DNA from: Mesorhizobium sp. 61-13
GTDB lineage: Bacteria; Pseudomonadota; Alphaproteobacteria; Rhizobiales; Rhizobiaceae
Assembly: GCA_001897075.1 (NCBI GenBank)
Contig: MKRZ01000213.1
Coordinates: forward strand, 8,053 to 45,224
Reading direction: 5' to 3'
Length of the DNA stretch: 37,172 nt
Part shown: in pieces, positions 8,597 through 17,777 of the stretch
Numbering within the stretch: the stretch's first letter is position 1
Layout of the letters: every line of letters starts with the position of its first letter
Translations under genes and position numbers: made by a program
The notes under the pieces: generated by a model
What the model was told of the DNA's origin: nothing
Database searches by the model: none
Seen by the model: only the letters and a program-made list of their open reading frames with translations

Positions 8597-10111
8597 TCAG
8601 TCGATGTCGAAGCTGACGCCCTGGGCCAGAGGCAGGGCCTTCGAATAGTTCACCGTGTTGGTGGCACGGCGCATATAGGCCTTCCACGCGTCGGAGCCGG
8701 ATTCACGGCCGCCACCGGTTTCCTTCTCGCCACCGAAGGCTCCGCCGATCTCTGCTCCGGACGTGCCGATATTGACATTGGCGATGCCGCAGTCGGAGCC
8801 GTCCGCACCGAGGAAGCGTTCCGATTCCTGCAGATCGCGCGTGAAAATCGACGACGAAAGGCCCGCGCCGACTGAATTGTGCAGTTCAAGCGCGGTATCG
8901 AAGTCGGTGTACTTCATCACGTAGAGGATCGGGGCAAAGGTTTCTTCCGTCACCGGGGCAACCTGTTCAGGCATTTCGACCAGGGCAGGGTGCACGTAGT
9001 AGGCATCGGGGTGGCCGTTTTCGACCCGCTTCCCGCCGGTGGTCTTGCCGCCGTGGGCGGCTGCTTCCTTCAGCGCCTTCTGCATGTGGTCGAAGGCGGC
9101 CTTGTCGATCAGCGGCCCGACGAGCGCCTTACCTTCCAGCGGGTTGCCGACCGATACGCTCTCATAGGCCTTCTTCAGGCGCGGCACGATCTGGTCATAG
9201 ACGCTCTCATGGACGAAAAGGCGGCGCAGGGTCGTGCAGCGCTGGCCGGCTGTGCCCATGGCTCCGAAGGCAATGGCACGAAGCGCCATGTCGAGATCAG
9301 CCGAAGGGCAAACGATGCCGGCGTTGTTGCCGCCCAGTTCCAGCACGGCACGGGCGAAACGCTTGGCAAGGCGCGGTCCGACTTCACGACCCATGCGGGT
9401 GGAGCCGGTGGCCGACACCAGCGCCACCTTGGGGTGATCGACAAGAACTTCGCCGACCGCGCGGTCACCGATCAGGACCTGAAGCAAGCCTTGCGGTGCA
9501 TCCGCGCCGAAGCGCTTGACGGCACGCTCGAAGATTGCCTGGCAGGCGAGCGCGGTAAGTGGGGTCTTTTCAGACGGTTTCCAAACGACGGAATCGCCGC
9601 AAACCAGCGCCAGAGCCGAATTCCAGGACCAGACCGCGACCGGGAAATTGAAAGCCGAGATGACGCCGACGACGCCCAGCGGATGCCAGGTTTCCATCAT
9701 GCGGTGGCCGGGACGTTCGGTGGCAATGGTGAGACCATAAAGCTGACGCGAAAGACCGACTGCGAAGTCGCAAATGTCGATCATTTCCTGCACTTCGCCC
9801 AGCCCCTCGGACGGGATCTTGCCAACCTCGATCGACACCAGCCGGCCAAGCTCGGCCTTGTGGGCGCGCAGTTCCTCGCCGAGCAGCCGGACCAGTTCGC
9901 CGCGGCGCGGCCCGGGCACCAGACGCCATGCCTGGAATGCGGTGTGAGCGGCCTCTATCGCCTTGCCGGCATCGGCCGGCGAAATCTGCTTCAGTGCTGC
10001 TACCTGTTCGCCGGTCACGGGGCTGCGAACAGTCAGATCGCCACCCGACAATGCGCCCTTGGCAACGCCCAGTTTCGAAAGAAGCTCGGCGGTCTCGTTC
10101 GATATCGACAT
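8597..10111 (-). CDS. aldehyde dehydrogenase, ALDH7/aminoadipate-semialdehyde dehydrogenase-like
   Basis: 504 aa; FNFPVAVWSWNSALALVCGDSVVWKPSEKTPL, LELGGNNAGIV and GTAGQRCTTLRRLFVHES (catalytic Cys). Confidence 0.92.
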   Translation of the reverse strand: MSISNETAELLSKLGVAKGALSGGDLTVRSPVTGEQVAALKQISPADAGKAIEAAHTAFQAWRLVPGPRRGELVRLLGEELRAHKAELGRLVSIEVGKIPSEGLGEVQEMIDICDFAVGLSRQLYGLTIATERPGHRMMETWHPLGVVGVISAFNFPVAVWSWNSALALVCGDSVVWKPSEKTPLTALACQAIFERAVKRFGADAPQGLLQVLIGDRAVGEVLVDHPKVALVSATGSTRMGREVGPRLAKRFARAVLELGGNNAGIVCPSADLDMALRAIAFGAMGTAGQRCTTLRRLFVHESVYDQIVPRLKKAYESVSVGNPLEGKALVGPLIDKAAFDHMQKALKEAAAHGGKTTGGKRVENGHPDAYYVHPALVEMPEQVAPVTEETFAPILYVMKYTDFDTALELHNSVGAGLSSSIFTRDLQESERFLGADGSDCGIANVNIGTSGAEIGGAFGGEKETGGGRESGSDAWKAYMRRATNTVNYSKALPLAQGVSFDID

Positions 10112-10278
10112 CTATCTTCCCTTTCGGAATCGAGTACCGGCGGCGGCATGGGTCGCGCCAGGTTCTCGTGTGCGAGGTTTGACGATGCATTACCCTTTTC
10201 GGCAGCCGACCGCCACCCCGGCATGGCCCCAGCGAACCCTGGTCGATTGAACCAGATATAGACGTTTTGATGTGGGAA

Positions 10279-11559
10279 TCAGTGTGGAACGGCGGAATGC
10301 CGGACGCGGTGGGCGTCCGCTTCCTTCGTCAACCGGTCGATGTGCTGGCGAATGTGCGCTGCCTCGGCGGCGGTGTTGGCAAGCGCAATCGCCTGGTCAA
10401 ATGCCGTGCGCGCTTCTTCGCTGCGGCCAAGCTGCATCAACAGGCCACCCTTGAGGCCGAAGAAATAGAAGTAACCGGACAGGCGCTCTTCAAGCGGTTC
10501 GACTACGGCAAGTGCCGCTTCCGGTCCGTGCACCTTGGCCACGGCTACGGCCCTGTTCAGCGTCACCACGGGTGAAGGCTGCATCCGTTCCAGCATGCCG
10601 TAGAGGAGTTCAATTTCCCGCCAGTCAGTATCCTCGGCTCTTGCCGCGCGGGCGTGAAGGGCAGCAATTGCGGCCTGCACCTGGTAGGGTCCGGGCTTGC
10701 GATGCCTCAGCGCCTTGTCGACAAGCGCCAGCCCTTCGTCGATCATCTTGCGGCTCCACAGGGTTCGATCCTGATCTTCCAGCAAAACGATCTCGCCATC
10801 GGCATCGAAGCGGGCCGGGGCGCGGGCATGCTGAAGCAGCATCAGGGCGGTCAGGCCCATGATTTCCGGCTCGGTCTGGAACAGCCGCAGCAGCAATCTT
10901 GCCAGCCTGATGGCCTCGTCGCAGAGAGGGGCCCGGGCCGCCGCTTCGCCGGTCGTGGTCGAATAGCCTTCGTTGAAGACTAGGTAGAGCATGGCGGCAA
11001 CCGCGGCGAGCCGCTCCGACCGTTCGACCGGCCCCGGGGTTTCGAATGGTACGCCGGCATTGGCAATACGTGCCTTGGCGCGGGTAATGCGCTGTTCCAT
11101 CGCGCTTTCGCCAACCAGAAAGGCGCGGGCAATCTGCTTGACGCTGAGACCCGACACGATGCGCAGGGCAAGTGCGATCTGCTGCGTTGCGGGCAGATCG
11201 GGATGGCAGCAGACGAACAGGAGCCTCAGGATGTCGTCGCGGTAGTGAGCACCGTCGAGCCGGTCTGCGATATCACCCTCGACATCTTCAAGATCGGAAA
11301 TCTGGTCTTCGTCCGGCATCGCCGTTTGTCGGCTGAGTTTTCGCACTGCGTCGATGCCGCTGTTGCGTCCGACAAAGATCAGCCATGCCGCCGGATCTCG
11401 CGGCGGGCCGTTCTGGGGCCAATTCTTCAGGGCCCGCAGGCACGCATCCTGAAACGCCTCTTCAGCGGTGTCGAGGTTACGGAAATAGCGCAGCAGCGCG
11501 CCCATGGCCTGCGGGCGAGCTGCATTGAGCGCAGAACTGATCCAGGCAGGATCGGTCAT
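10279..11559 (-). CDS. ECF-family RNA polymerase sigma factor with long C-terminal extension (ECF42-like)
   Basis: 426 aa; sigma-2 (LRYFRNLDTAEEAFQDACLRALKNWP), sigma-4, then about 230 aa of TPR-like alpha-helical extension. Paired with a DGPF protein. Confidence 0.88.
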   Translation of the reverse strand: MTDPAWISSALNAARPQAMGALLRYFRNLDTAEEAFQDACLRALKNWPQNGPPRDPAAWLIFVGRNSGIDAVRKLSRQTAMPDEDQISDLEDVEGDIADRLDGAHYRDDILRLLFVCCHPDLPATQQIALALRIVSGLSVKQIARAFLVGESAMEQRITRAKARIANAGVPFETPGPVERSERLAAVAAMLYLVFNEGYSTTTGEAAARAPLCDEAIRLARLLLRLFQTEPEIMGLTALMLLQHARAPARFDADGEIVLLEDQDRTLWSRKMIDEGLALVDKALRHRKPGPYQVQAAIAALHARAARAEDTDWREIELLYGMLERMQPSPVVTLNRAVAVAKVHGPEAALAVVEPLEERLSGYFYFFGLKGGLLMQLGRSEEARTAFDQAIALANTAAEAAHIRQHIDRLTKEADAHRVRHSAVPH

Positions 11560-11930
11560 ATGGTTGCCTTCACGGGGTTGAGGACGCCGACAGGACGGAT
11601 TTCATAAGACCCGCCACTCGGGTTCACGTCGGAAAGCTCGCGCGCGAACTGGACGGCTTCCTCCAGATCGGAGCAATCGACCGTATAGAAGCCGAGGAAT
11701 TGCTCCTTCGTCTCGGCGAACGGGCCGTCGATCACGAGCGGCTCGCCCTTGACCCTGCGCAAGGTAGTCGCGGCCGTTGTAGGCAACAGCCGTGCCACCG
11801 GGCCGAGCTTGCCGGCCTTGGCATATTTTTCCTGCACGGCGGCGAGCTTGCCCATCACGGCATCGTCTTGCTCCTTGGTCCAGGCCGAGACGACGTCTTC
11901 CGAGGCGTAGCACAAAATGGCGTAGAGCAT
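11556..11930 (-). CDS. YciI/DGPF-domain protein
   Basis: MLYAILCYASEDVVSAWTKEQDDAVMGKL... and DGPFAETKEQFLGFYTVDC-type motif. Overlaps the ECF gene by 4 nt. Confidence 0.88.
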   Translation of the reverse strand: MLYAILCYASEDVVSAWTKEQDDAVMGKLAAVQEKYAKAGKLGPVARLLPTTAATTLRRVKGEPLVIDGPFAETKEQFLGFYTVDCSDLEEAVQFARELSDVNPSGGSYEIRPVGVLNPVKATI

Positions 11931-12069
11931 GGGTACCCTTTCCTGTCACTTCCAAGGACGAAAAAGGTAGGGTGGAGCCGACGTCACGTCGACAAAATTA
12001 TTGCTGAGCCGGAGTCGGAAAACGGCTTCTTGCGAGTCGTAGGACGGACTCCAAACCTCGATTTTGTCA

Positions 12070-12116
12070 ATTCGGGTTTGATGTCGGATTCGACAGCGGT
12101 TAAATTTAACCCGAAT
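12070..12116. promoter_or_regulatory. nested inverted repeats upstream of visN
   Basis: ATTCGGGTT (12070-12078) and AACCCGAAT (12108-12116) as a 9-bp inverted repeat enclosing TGTCG-GATT-CGACA (12082-12095); the 14-bp perfect palindrome GGTTAAATTTAACC (12098-12111) overlaps its right arm. Confidence 0.5.
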
Positions 12117-12333
12117 CAGTTGATCCCTTGGGGGGCGAGGCGGGCATTCGCAAGTCAGACGCTCCGGTCTTGGCCGGCGCATGACAGGATGGTTTTCGCG
12201 TTCCTCGGCGAGTCGTCCGATCCGGCGCTTGTCTGCGTCGAGTGAGTTCCAACGTGAATGTGATGCGTATCGAACCAGCCGCTGGCCGTGCCGGCGATGG
12301 TACGTGGATCGATTCTGACCAAAAAAGAACACG

Positions 12334-13044
12334 ATGACCGCTTCTGCAGCACTTCTCAGGTCCGATACAGTAAGCACCCGGCTTGCCTCGCGGGGCGATC
12401 TGACCAGCTTTTTGATGGAGCTTACCGCCGAGATCGGCGCCGACAGTTACATGCTTGTCGCGATCGGGCATGGCGAAGTGAAGAACGATGCCCGCATCGT
12501 TGCCTCGAACTGGATATTCGATGCCATCGAACTGATCGGCAGGCGCCTGATCGCTTCGTTGGCGCAAGGTCCGCTTACTGCGGTTCCGGGTAGCCGCCCT
12601 TCGGCCTTGGTCACAGGCGAAGCGCCTTGCGCGCGTGACTTCCTGAGTGGTGAAGAAGCGACGCTGCTGGATGTGCTTGGCCATGCCGAGATCTACTCGC
12701 TGGCCCTTAACGTCGGCCGGCAGCGTTTTTTCATTCTGATGTCGGCAAGCCAGACTGGCCAAATCGAGCAATCTGCGCTGATGAAGGCGCAGTTGAAATG
12801 CTGCTACGCGCTTTGCCAGGTTCCACAACTCTTGGTTGATACGGCTGCCCAAGATCCGCTCTCGGATAGGGAGCGGGAATGCCTGTTCTGGGTTTCGGAA
12901 GGCAAGACGACCGATGAAGTGGCCGTCATCCTTGGCGTATCGTCCAATACGGTCAACAGCTACATCACTCATGCCATCCAGAAATTCTCGGCCAGCAACA
13001 GGGCCATGGCGATCGCGACAGCGATCAGGAGCGGCATCATTTGA
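12334..13044 (+). CDS. visN: LuxR-family flagellar master regulator VisN
   Basis: 236 aa with C-terminal LuxR HTH (LSDRERECLFWVSEGKTTDEVAVILGVSSNTVNSYITHAIQKF); tandem with a second LuxR protein inside the flagellar locus, as for rhizobial visNR. Confidence 0.88.
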   Translation: MTASAALLRSDTVSTRLASRGDLTSFLMELTAEIGADSYMLVAIGHGEVKNDARIVASNWIFDAIELIGRRLIASLAQGPLTAVPGSRPSALVTGEAPCARDFLSGEEATLLDVLGHAEIYSLALNVGRQRFFILMSASQTGQIEQSALMKAQLKCCYALCQVPQLLVDTAAQDPLSDRERECLFWVSEGKTTDEVAVILGVSSNTVNSYITHAIQKFSASNRAMAIATAIRSGII

Positions 13045-13805
13045 CTTACCAGGCCGCCAGACACGACGACGAAGCTTCCGTCAATGACCAACGGAACCCA
13101 TTCGGATCATCATCTGCTGGAGTGGAGGCGCGACAGGCGGTTTCCATCGCAGATGCCGTGCGACGCTGCCGGTGGATCGCGATAGATCTCAACGCAGCGT
13201 CTTTCGGGTTTTTCATGGTCGGGCCTTCCCCGGATCGTCTCGTTCCATGTTTCGATTCTGCCTATCCAGATTTCAGCATCGGCAAGCTCATAGCGGTACG
13301 CGATTGCGAAGAGATTGTTCGCCATGTCCGTTTGTCGACTCAGCCGCGCTGGTGGGTGGACGATTGCAGCGATGGGGCCATGCGCGCGAGGTTTGAAGCG
13401 CTTTCCTGGGCGGCGTCTACCGCACCTCTCGTGAATGCCAGTACGGGCCTTGCGTTTCCGGTTCATGCCGAGCGTGGACGCTGCGGACTGGTGGTATTTA
13501 CGGGCAACGAAATGACCTTGGAGCAGGACGCGCTCTATGACATCCATGCCCGCTGCTTTTCTTTGTTTTCCGCCGTCTCGCGCATTCGCCCCGGTGACAT
13601 CGGTCTGACGCGTGCGATCTCCAGACGTGAGCTCGAATGTCTCAAACTGACGGCGAACGGATACACCAGTGAAGAGATCGCGGGGTTGCTGAAGCTTTCC
13701 GTGCATACCGCCAACCAGTATCTTACGCAGTCCGCACAAAAATTGAATGCCGTCAGCCGCATGCAGGCGGTGGCAAAGGCCTTGAGGCTGGGGCTTATCG
13801 AGTAG
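13041..13805 (+). CDS. visR: LuxR-family flagellar master regulator VisR
   Basis: LuxR HTH (ISRRELECLKLTANGYTSEEIAGLLKLSVHTANQYLTQSAQKLNAVSRMQAVAKALRLGLIE). Probable TTG start overlapping the visN TGA. Confidence 0.87.
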   Translation: MTYQAARHDDEASVNDQRNPFGSSSAGVEARQAVSIADAVRRCRWIAIDLNAASFGFFMVGPSPDRLVPCFDSAYPDFSIGKLIAVRDCEEIVRHVRLSTQPRWWVDDCSDGAMRARFEALSWAASTAPLVNASTGLAFPVHAERGRCGLVVFTGNEMTLEQDALYDIHARCFSLFSAVSRIRPGDIGLTRAISRRELECLKLTANGYTSEEIAGLLKLSVHTANQYLTQSAQKLNAVSRMQAVAKALRLGLIE

Positions 13806-14235
13806 TGGCAACGGCGGCGGTTCGCCGGATCCTCGCCTTGTCAATCGCTGCTTGCAGAAGATCGGTGTTGCGCTGAGGATCTTCGTGGGGCTTGTCAAAC
13901 GAGACGTAGTTTACAACCACTGAAGCCTCATCTTCCATCAGCGTGAGCTGGAAATATATCGTTGCTCCGCGTGGACGAAGTTCGAGATCCAGCACGATGC
14001 GTGGGCAGCCACCCCAGTCGACATGCGCTTCCCCGCCATGGCCGAGTTTCAGCGTTCCCGGCAAGAAGTAGAGCTCGGCTGCGGACTCCACCAGATCGGA
14101 CAGGCATGCAAAATGCTCGAGCCGGATGAATGCGATGTAGTCCGCGACGTCAACGAGCCTCAGTTCTCCAACCACCTCGCCAATAGCGTTGGCGACGATG
14201 CTTTCGCGGGTATCTGCATGCGGTTGCCTGTTCAT
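13795..14235 (-). CDS. conserved hypothetical protein, distal gene of the motA-fliM-fliN-fliG-flhB operon
   Basis: 146 aa; overlaps the flhB stop region by 4 nt on the same strand and the visR 3' end by 11 nt convergently. Confidence 0.75.
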   Translation of the reverse strand: MNRQPHADTRESIVANAIGEVVGELRLVDVADYIAFIRLEHFACLSDLVESAAELYFLPGTLKLGHGGEAHVDWGGCPRIVLDLELRPRGATIYFQLTLMEDEASVVVNYVSFDKPHEDPQRNTDLLQAAIDKARIRRTAAVATTR

Positions 14236-15314
14236 GACACCTGCCGGCGCGAAGCCTTGTTCGAGTATACGATCCGCACCAACTCGGCGACGGCCTGATA
14301 GAATTGCGACGGGATCACGCTATCGACTGAAACTTGCTTGTACATGGAGCGTGCAAGCGCGACGTCCTCAAACACCGGAATGTTGTGCTCGCGCGCTATC
14401 TCGCGAATCCTCAGCGCAACCAGATCCTGTCCCTTGGCCAGCACCACGGGCGCGGAATCCTCTTCGCGCACATATTTCAACGCGATCGAAAAGTGCGTCG
14501 GGTTGGCAATGATCAGCGTTGCCTGCGGAACGGCGGCCATCATGCGCCTGCGCGCCCTGTCGCGTGCCACGGACCGGATGCGGGATTTGACAATCGGATC
14601 GCCTTCCGACTGCTTCATCTCGTCCTTTACTTCCTGCTTGCTCATCCTCAGGTCCTGCTTCCAGTGGAAACGGGACCAGACGATGTCGGCGGCCGCGATG
14701 GCTCCCATGACGAAGACGATGGCAACCAGAATGTCGATGGTGAAGTCGCGAATGACCATGCCGAATTGTATCGGGTTGGTGATCATCCCCTCGAGAAGCC
14801 GCTCGGCGTCGCCAGATAAGGCAAGGGAGAGCACCAGGATAGCGACGCCTACCTTGGCCAGCGATTTCAGGAATTCGACGAAGCCTTGCACGCCGAACAG
14901 GCGGCTCCAACCCTGGCTGAGCGAAATGCGCGACAGTTGCGGTGTGATGCGTTCGCCCACGAACTGGGGCATGTTCTGGAAAACGGACGCTCCTACGCCG
15001 GCGACAATCAGAAGCACGAGAAGGCTGACGACCGCGCGGCCGATCTCCATCATCACGTCCTTGTACAGCGCAATGACGTCGGACTCGGTATTCAGCGGCC
15101 ATGCCTCCGGCTTTTCCAGGAACATGGACAGGAATACGCCCAGATCGACCGCAGCGTCCTTTGCGTAGAAGACCACGTAGGCGAGAATGGCGACGAAGGA
15201 GGTGAAGATCGCGGTTTCCCTCGAGTGGGGCAGCTTGCCCTTCTCGATGGTGTCGCGGATTTTCTTCTCGGTCGCTTCCTCTGTCTTGGATTCTTTGTCC
15301 GGAGCGTCTGCCAT
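14232..15314 (-). CDS. flhB: flagellar export switch protein FlhB
   Basis: 360 aa; EEATEKKIRDTIEKGKLPHSRE and the autocleavage motif NPTH (LIIANPTHFSIALKYV). Confidence 0.97.
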   Translation of the reverse strand: MADAPDKESKTEEATEKKIRDTIEKGKLPHSRETAIFTSFVAILAYVVFYAKDAAVDLGVFLSMFLEKPEAWPLNTESDVIALYKDVMMEIGRAVVSLLVLLIVAGVGASVFQNMPQFVGERITPQLSRISLSQGWSRLFGVQGFVEFLKSLAKVGVAILVLSLALSGDAERLLEGMITNPIQFGMVIRDFTIDILVAIVFVMGAIAAADIVWSRFHWKQDLRMSKQEVKDEMKQSEGDPIVKSRIRSVARDRARRRMMAAVPQATLIIANPTHFSIALKYVREEDSAPVVLAKGQDLVALRIREIAREHNIPVFEDVALARSMYKQVSVDSVIPSQFYQAVAELVRIVYSNKASRRQVS

Positions 15315-15327
15315 GGCGGCTCAACCG

Positions 15328-16344
15328 TCAGGCGGCTTCGGCCGTCTGCGCTCCGGGAAGGTCGAATGCGCCTTCGCGCGACAACCGCACGGTCGAAGAC
15401 GAGATCGACTTGCGCGCCTCCACGATATCGGCCAGCGCAATCCCTTCCGATCCTTGCGCAAGTTCGGACTCGATCATGCGTCGTGCGCGAGCGCCGATCG
15501 AGGACAAGATCGATTCCGTCAGGTCCGGCGGAGCTCCGCGCAGCGCCATCGTTACCAGTTCGGTCGACAGGCCGTCGAAAATGAGCACGCGCGCTTTTTG
15601 GGTGAGAAGCGGGATGTCGTCGAACGAGAAGACCCGTGCCTTGACGCCCGCGAGATCAGGCGTGCCGGCGGCTTCGAGATCCTGCATGATTTCGTCGAGT
15701 TGGGACTTGTCCATCTCGTTGAGCACGCTGGCGACGCGAGCCTGCCCTGCCGATGTATCCTTAGCCGAGGAACTGTCGAGCAGCCGGTTGCGAAGCTGGT
15801 TCTCGATGATCCGCGTCGCAGTCGGCGGGGCGCTCGACATGGTGACCATGCGTTTCATGATTTCGCTGCGCAGTGGCTTTTCCAGCGTCAAAAGAACGTT
15901 GGCCGCTATCTGCGGCGACAATTTTGCCAACACCATTGCCGATGTCTGCGCATGTTCGCCGGAAAGGAAAGTGCCGAGCCGCAACGGTTCCAGCTTTTCG
16001 ACTTCCGGCCAGATTGGAACCGGCGCCTCGTTGGCGACTTCCTCCTGCCTGCCGTTCATGATGGCGCTGACTTCTTCAGGCGACAGGGATTCGCTCAAGA
16101 TGGTGTCCATCTTGTCGGCGGAATCGAGAAGGCCGGCTCCTTCGGTGAACTCGGCTTCGAATTCGGCGACGATGCGCTCAAGGTCGGCTTGCGGAATGGT
16201 GCGCAGGAGGCGGGCGGCCTCGATCAAGGCCTTGAGTTCTTCCTGCTTGAAGAATTTGAGCAGCCGGCTGGCCGATGGCTTGCCCATGGCGACGAGTATC
16301 GCGGCAGCCTTTTGCGAGCGCGTCAGCGACATTGCCGCCGTCAT
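15328..16344 (-). CDS. fliG: flagellar motor switch protein FliG
   Basis: 338 aa; LTRSQKAAAILVAMG and C-terminal VTMALRGAPPDLTESILSSIGARARRMIESEL. Confidence 0.95.
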   Translation of the reverse strand: MTAAMSLTRSQKAAAILVAMGKPSASRLLKFFKQEELKALIEAARLLRTIPQADLERIVAEFEAEFTEGAGLLDSADKMDTILSESLSPEEVSAIMNGRQEEVANEAPVPIWPEVEKLEPLRLGTFLSGEHAQTSAMVLAKLSPQIAANVLLTLEKPLRSEIMKRMVTMSSAPPTATRIIENQLRNRLLDSSSAKDTSAGQARVASVLNEMDKSQLDEIMQDLEAAGTPDLAGVKARVFSFDDIPLLTQKARVLIFDGLSTELVTMALRGAPPDLTESILSSIGARARRMIESELAQGSEGIALADIVEARKSISSSTVRLSREGAFDLPGAQTAEAA

Positions 16345-16390
16345 GGCCTATCTCCCTTGCCGCGAACTGTGCCGGCGACGACTATTGCCA

Positions 16391-16777
16391 TCAGGCGCTC
16401 TTGGTAGCCGCGATGATTTCAGTCAGGCGAATTCCGAAGCGCGACGAATCGCTCTCCAGAACAGTGATCTCTCCCCGAGCGATCTTGCGCCCGTTGACCA
16501 CCACGTCAACGGGTTCGCCGATACGGCGATCCAGCGCGACGGTGGAACCCTTCTGCAAGGCCATCAATTCGGACACGGGCATTTCGGTTGTTCCCAGCAC
16601 GATCTGAACGTCGACTGGAATGTCCATGATGATGTTTGTGTTGGCGCCGCTTGCGGGCTGCGCCAAACCACTCGGCCGCTTTTCTTCCTGCTGGAGAACG
16701 CCACGCAATTCCTCGATGGCGCGGTCGAGCTCTTCGTCTGGCCGCTCCGCCTGAACTTCCGCGTTTGCCTGGGTCAT
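16391..16777 (-). CDS. fliN: flagellar motor switch protein FliN
   Basis: SpoA domain: [53 protein letters not shown]. Confidence 0.96.
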   Translation of the reverse strand: MTQANAEVQAERPDEELDRAIEELRGVLQQEEKRPSGLAQPASGANTNIIMDIPVDVQIVLGTTEMPVSELMALQKGSTVALDRRIGEPVDVVVNGRKIARGEITVLESDSSRFGIRLTEIIAATKSA

Positions 16778-16815
16778 TGCCCTGTCTCCTTAGGTCTTGC
16801 GAATGCAGGCTGGAA

Positions 16816-17742
16816 TCAGCCCGGAATGAGTCCGTCGATGAAATCCTGGCCCGCATCGTATGCATGTTTGACGCGGACAGTGTAGTTGTTTCCCAGCTTG
16901 CCGAATTCGCAGACAAACAGCGTTTTATCGCGTGCCGACAACCGCGCATGTGTCTGCGCGGTTTCTTCGATCTCAAGCACGTCGCCAGCGCGCAGGCCCG
17001 CGAGTTGGCCAAGCGTCAGCCGGGCCAATGGCATCGTAGCCTCCAGCGAGATGGTCGAGCGCATCACTTCGTCGGAGAAATGGGCGTGCCATTCGGACAC
17101 CTCGTCGCCGGCCTCCGTATCCGCGCTGTTGCGGGCCAGAAGTACACGCTGCGGGATGATGACGGTTACAGTGCCGGTATCTGTCGGGGTGGAAAGGCCA
17201 AATACGATCCTTACGGCCGGGCCGTCGCGCAAGACACGCCGCTTGGCGTCTAGCCCTGCTATCGCCCGAAGCACGGGAAGACGCAAATCAAGCGAGCGCC
17301 GGCCGGTGCCATTGAGTATCTGGGCGACTTCCTGGAAGACCAGCGTGGCGACCTCGATTTCGGTCTCCGACAGGTCACGCACGATGGGCGAGACGGACTC
17401 ATCGGGGTCGGCGCCAAAAAGGGCGCAGACCATCACTGTCACGGCGGCGCTGTCCATGACCATGGTCATGGCGTCAGATGAGATCGAAGAGGCAACCACC
17501 GTCATGGCGAACGTATCGTCAACGTGCGAGCGCGCGTCTGAAACGCGGGCGACCTCGACTGCCTGGAGGTCTGCCGTAACGGGCGCGCCGATCTCACCCG
17601 CAAGGCGCTTGTTGATCAGCGGCAGGGCTCGCTCCGCCATGGAGCGGCCGGCGCCAATGACCTGAGAGCTGTCAGCGCTGTCACCGACCAGCCTTTCGAT
17701 GATCAGGGAGCGGGCTTCCGCCGGGCTGCCCGGACTGGTCAT
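16816..17742 (-). CDS. fliM: flagellar motor switch protein FliM
   Basis: 308 aa upstream of fliN, with a C-terminal SpoA-like region (SLEATMPLARLTLGQLAGLRAGDVLEI). Confidence 0.85.
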   Translation of the reverse strand: MTSPGSPAEARSLIIERLVGDSADSSQVIGAGRSMAERALPLINKRLAGEIGAPVTADLQAVEVARVSDARSHVDDTFAMTVVASSISSDAMTMVMDSAAVTVMVCALFGADPDESVSPIVRDLSETEIEVATLVFQEVAQILNGTGRRSLDLRLPVLRAIAGLDAKRRVLRDGPAVRIVFGLSTPTDTGTVTVIIPQRVLLARNSADTEAGDEVSEWHAHFSDEVMRSTISLEATMPLARLTLGQLAGLRAGDVLEIEETAQTHARLSARDKTLFVCEFGKLGNNYTVRVKHAYDAGQDFIDGLIPG

Positions 17743-17777
17743 GACGCCACCTCGCTCCCGGTCATGGCCCTCATCGT

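Noticed and set aside
8879-10261. 460-aa plus-strand ORF opposite the aldehyde dehydrogenase
   Set aside because: Shadow ORF; the minus strand carries full ALDH catalytic motifs.
11968-11994. TGTCGA on minus (11994-11989) as the -35 of an ECF42 autoregulated promoter for the DGPF-ECF pair
   Set aside because: The hexamer is there, but no CGTC/CGAC-like -10 is found at about 16-17 nt spacing; not enough for a promoter call.
12106-12972. 288-aa minus-strand ORF covering the visN upstream region and visN
   Set aside because: Mostly antisense to visN, basic low-complexity sequence, no domain; the part upstream of visN is better read as intergenic.
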